Part shown: positions 61,216 through 64,000 of the stretch, in pieces
How the letters are laid out: each line of letters opens with the position of its first letter
How positions within the stretch are numbered: position 1 is the stretch's first letter
Source of the DNA: Agrilactobacillus fermenti
GTDB taxonomy: Bacteria > Bacillota > Bacilli > Lactobacillales > Lactobacillaceae
Assembly (NCBI RefSeq): GCF_021030645.1
Contig: NZ_JACGCJ010000016.1
Span: forward strand, 1-64,000
Length of the DNA: 64,000 nucleotides
Direction of reading: 5' to 3'
Notes under the pieces: model-generated
Seen by the model: the letters and a program-made list of their open reading frames with translations, nothing else
Told to the model about the DNA's origin: nothing
Database searches by the model: none
Translations under genes and position numbers: made by a program

Positions 61216-61294
61216 CGTTGCACAGGGAAAACAGTTCAGAAAGCAGTCAAAAGATGCATTTTTGCAACAAACATTATGGATGGGGGCGGTTTTA

Positions 61295-62188
61295 TTGAAT
61301 TTTGGCAGAACAATTAATCAAATTAGAAGAGACAAGAATATTTCAGTAAAGGCATTGACTGAGGACAATGTTTCCCGATCAACATACACACGTTTTGTGG
61401 AGGGAAATACGGATACTTCAGTAACGACATTTGTTGAATTTTTAGAGCGGCTGCACGTGTCTTTTAACGAATTTTTGTATATTGATAACGGCTATGCGCC
61501 TAATGAAGTTGACGTGGTCATGGCCCAAATGATGACCAATTTGAATCAGCAAAAAAGCGATGCGATGAAACAAATTCTAGACAGGTTGGAAGTTCGGGCA
61601 CAATTTGGCGGTGAAAAATACCACCATTTACGTGATATTTGTTCGATCCTATTAAGTCGCATGACCCAGCAGCCCTATAACAAGGCATATTTGAAGGAGC
61701 TAACCGACTATCTGATGTCGCGTTATACTTGGGCGCACTATGAATTAGTTCTATTTAACAGTGTGATGTTTGCCTTTCCTATGGCAGTTGTGGATGCCAT
61801 GTCTGAACGTGCGTTGACTAACATGGATTGGTATCAGCACATGCATGATTACGGGATGGAAAGTTTCCGTGTTTTAGTGAATATCGTGATTCTCTATTTG
61901 AATGACAAGCAATTAAATAAGGCTTTAAAGTTGCAAGGTAGAATGGAACAATATGATATTCGACCGGATATGATGTTTGAGAAGAACGCGTTGATTTATT
62001 ACCGAGGATTATTGAAATACCTCAAAGGTGATGAAACCGGGAAAGATGAGATCCATACGTCATTAAAGGTATTCGAGTTGCTCGGCTTGACTGATTTTTA
62101 CCGTGGCTTCAAACAATACGCAGAAATGATTGAAAAGATGTATGGGCTAAAAAGCGATACAGATGAATCAGCAACACAACCGCATTAA
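61295..62188 (+). CDS. Rgg/GadR/MutR-family transcriptional regulator
   Basis: About 297 residues. N-terminal HTH_XRE (NFGRTINQIRRDKNISVKAL, then VSRSTYTRFVEGNTDTSVTT) and a C-terminal all-helical repeat domain (~70-290) typical of Rgg proteins that bind peptide pheromones (RNPP superfamily). TTG 61295 has GGGGGCGG six bases upstream; in-frame ATG 61280 and TTG 61262 are alternatives without a site. Divergent from the 18-residue peptide gene. Likely targets are the peptide gene itself and adjacent surface genes; the effector peptide is the obvious candidate. Confidence 0.87.
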   Translation: MNFGRTINQIRRDKNISVKALTEDNVSRSTYTRFVEGNTDTSVTTFVEFLERLHVSFNEFLYIDNGYAPNEVDVVMAQMMTNLNQQKSDAMKQILDRLEVRAQFGGEKYHHLRDICSILLSRMTQQPYNKAYLKELTDYLMSRYTWAHYELVLFNSVMFAFPMAVVDAMSERALTNMDWYQHMHDYGMESFRVLVNIVILYLNDKQLNKALKLQGRMEQYDIRPDMMFEKNALIYYRGLLKYLKGDETGKDEIHTSLKVFELLGLTDFYRGFKQYAEMIEKMYGLKSDTDESATQPH

Positions 62189-62215
62189 AGCACAGTACCA
62201 AGATGATAAAAAAGT

Positions 62216-62398
62216 GAATGAGACAAAAGACACTTAGCACCTGAGCACTAACAAGAGTGGCGAAAAATGGTGGACTTGCCACTGGAGCCATTCGTGGTTA
62301 GGTGAGGTTGTTGCCTTTTGGCACACGTTTAAAATTTAGTTGTTCGTAAACACATAGTGGCTGGGATAAAACTAACGTTTTGTTTTCAGCCACTTTTT
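62216..62398 (+). repeat. Interspersed palindrome with tail, copy 8
   Basis: GAATGAGACAAAAGACAC ... TTGCCTTTTGGCACACG then TTTAAA (62216-62332), islands GAGCACTAACAAGAG and GTGGTTAGGTGAGG, then tail AGTGGCTGGGATAAAAC / GTTTTGTTTTCAGCCACT with T-run (62356-62398), a convincing terminator for rgg. Confidence 0.8.
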
Positions 62399-62615
62399 TA
62401 TATCATTAAATAACGTTGATTTTTTAATTCAGGATTTTACGACACCAGATAATGCTTAGCTTTTTCATAAAATAGCAATTATATTTTAAAGTTTTGCGTC
62501 AAAATTATATTCTATAAGTGTGATAATGACAGTTTTCAGCGCCAGTCGTGATTATCTATAGTTCGTTTTGATGGTATTCACAGTTGTCTTCCCCAATATG
62601 AGGAGGTATTTTCAT

Positions 62616-64000
62616 ATGAAAAAGAAGTTAGGCTTATATTTGGGCGTTGTTACTGCCGCTTTGTTGGCAGCAGCGCCACTAGCGGTAGTACCAAAAGTAT
62701 TTGAAACTGCAGAAACGTCTCATGTCCAGGCAGCCGCCACGTTACCAGACCGAAATATCATTGCTAATTGGCAGGTGGGTTCAACAATTGGGGTATTTAA
62801 TACTTCAACTCAAGCTGTTGACGAATCTCCGGCGGCAGTTGCTGGTACAAATGTACCAATCACCGATATTGCTGAGATTCAAGGTAAGCACTATGCCATT
62901 ACTGCTTCAGTTGGTGGAGGCCCACAATATTATTTGCACCTGGATGCAACAACCAATTTACCTGTAGATGCTAATACGAGAATTGTTTGGCTGTTAACAC
63001 TTGAAAAACTACCGGGACAAGTTGTGCAGCCAGCTGGATATGGGCATGTAAACGGCACGTATTATAAGTTGCACTCAACTACTGGGGGACTTGAAGCCAC
63101 AGATGCAGCGACCGCGGCTCAGATTAATGCTGCCATTGAAAAGAATGATGGAACTGTCCAACCTGTTGCGGCCTATGCTTATTTTGCAGCTGGAACTTTT
63201 ACTCAAGAAAATTATTATGGTTTTGTCCTGGGTGATGCAGTCTATTACCTGAAAGAAGATAGTTTAGCCACTGCAAATATCAAAATTGCGCCATATACGA
63301 ATACCAATGTACCAAATGTACCAAGTGAACCTACGTTGCCGATCCTGCATATTTCAGATGTTGCTGGGACGGTAATAACAACAGAAGATGAAGTTGCCGC
63401 GTTCAATAATGCTAATTTGACGAGTTACGCCGGTATTTTTCTACCCCAAAATACAAAACTGATCGTAGACCAAGTGGCTAAGCGCGATGACGGCACGATC
63501 GTTGCGTATCACGTGGCTGTTTCAGCTGATCAAGCTGCTGGCAAATGGTTGTCGGCAGATAAAGTAATCTTTACTGCTAAAGCTGACGAAGTACAAACAC
63601 CACAATTAACCCTTAAAAAACTTCCTGTTGGCACCGTGGTTTATTCACAAAGTGCGGCTAGAATCTATCATGATGCGGCCACGACCAATGATTCTGGGAA
63701 ACGATTGGCCTTAACTATTGATGAATGGCGTGCTTTTGAAAAGGCTGTAGATGAAAACGGTCGAACAGTCGCTTATCGACTGGGCACGGATCAATGGGTC
63801 AAAGCTTCTGTCTTGAATTTTGAAAAAGTCAAAGGCGGTGTTTTCACGACAAGACAAGGGACACCGCTGTATACCGCAGAAGGCCAGTTTGCTGGAAAGA
63901 TTGCTGCTGACGGTGTCTACCAAGTCTTTGCTCAGCGCCATATTAATGGCAAACAGGCACTTAGGCTTGGGACTGATGCACAGTGGATCTATGCCGAAAA
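62616..64000 (+). CDS. Secreted SLAP-like surface protein (3' end beyond window)
   Basis: ATG 62616 with AGGAGG (62601-62606) opens a frame that stays open to the window end (461 codons visible). Signal peptide ~1-39 (LYLGVVTAALLAAAPLAVVP...VQAAAT). Several repeated beta-rich modules (~45-330), then VVYSQSAARIYHDAATTNDS...YRLGTDQWVKASVL and GGVFTTRQGTPLYTAEGQFA...LGTDAQWIYAE, matching the end of the 59672 protein. By comparison only a few residues should be missing. A likely wall-bound paralogue of the 59672 protein, adjacent to the Rgg/peptide pair. Confidence 0.8.
   Translation, partial: MKKKLGLYLGVVTAALLAAAPLAVVPKVFETAETSHVQAAATLPDRNIIANWQVGSTIGVFNTSTQAVDESPAAVAGTNVPITDIAEIQGKHYAITASVGGGPQYYLHLDATTNLPVDANTRIVWLLTLEKLPGQVVQPAGYGHVNGTYYKLHSTTGGLEATDAATAAQINAAIEKNDGTVQPVAAYAYFAAGTFTQENYYGFVLGDAVYYLKEDSLATANIKIAPYTNTNVPNVPSEPTLPILHISDVAGTVITTEDEVAAFNNANLTSYAGIFLPQNTKLIVDQVAKRDDGTIVAYHVAVSADQAAGKWLSADKVIFTAKADEVQTPQLTLKKLPVGTVVYSQSAARIYHDAATTNDSGKRLALTIDEWRAFEKAVDENGRTVAYRLGTDQWVKASVLNFEKVKGGVFTTRQGTPLYTAEGQFAGKIAADGVYQVFAQRHINGKQALRLGTDAQWIYAE

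Noticed and set aside
8285-62398. CRISPR-like array from the recurrent repeats
   Set aside because: Copies are kilobases apart, with no regular spacers and no cas genes.

Overview
The window looks like a chromosomal segment of a low-to-mid GC Gram-positive lactic acid bacterium of the family Lactobacillaceae. The signs are strong AGGAGG ribosome binding sites, TTG/GTG starts, a malolactic gene set (mleR-mleS-mleP), WxL/DUF916 cell-surface clusters, SLAP-like wall-binding modules, Mga- and Rgg-type regulators and an MntH transporter. The genus cannot be fixed from sequence alone. No rRNA, tRNA, CRISPR array or prophage was seen.

Layout. 1-3223: edge of an IS3-like element next to a truncated membrane gene, a frameshifted TMEM175-type channel gene, a coiled-coil protein and a histidine phosphatase. 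3278-5830: serine biosynthesis (serC-serA) behind a strong promoter, a 23-codon Ser-rich leader peptide and a set of mutually exclusive hairpins ending in a terminator. 6045-8269: two VIT/CCC1-type metal transporters and NAD(P)H-hydrate epimerase. 8772-17239: a sortase-dependent pilus operon (four pilin-like proteins plus class C sortase). 17406-22979: an MFS transporter, a TetR regulator and a MacB-like ABC exporter. 23211-28876: a CAP-domain wall protein, an Mga-like regulator, a GNAT enzyme, mntH and uspA. 28950-32769: mleR/mleS/mleP. 32882-40769: surface and housekeeping genes (SLAP-like protein, broken polysaccharide deacetylase, acyltransferase, DUF915 hydrolase, NADP-binding oxidoreductase, DUF308, SfsA, Cof phosphatase, second CAP protein). 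41158-49968: a csc-type cluster with three WxL + DUF916/DUF3324 pairs. 50187-64000: FIVAR/SLAP wall proteins, a serine hydrolase, a GH97 glycosidase, a DUF1659/DUF2922 pair, and an Rgg regulator with a divergent 18-residue hydrophobic peptide, ending in a wall protein cut by the window edge.

The dominant theme is cell-surface remodelling: pili, WxL complexes and at least eight proteins (one a pseudogene) sharing a SLAP-like module with a G-x-N-Q-W-V signature. A family of about ten intergenic palindromes (about 120 bp, often followed by a terminator-like tail hairpin) punctuates the region.

Strongest leads: (1) a complete ribosome-mediated attenuator for serC-serA with alternative pairings visible in the sequence; (2) an unannotated SHP-like peptide gene divergent from an Rgg regulator; (3) the interspersed palindrome family, including one copy whose arms changed in a compensatory way; (4) pilus architecture readable from presence or loss of the pilin-motif lysine, with a 139-nt near-identical direct repeat that could delete one tip adhesin.
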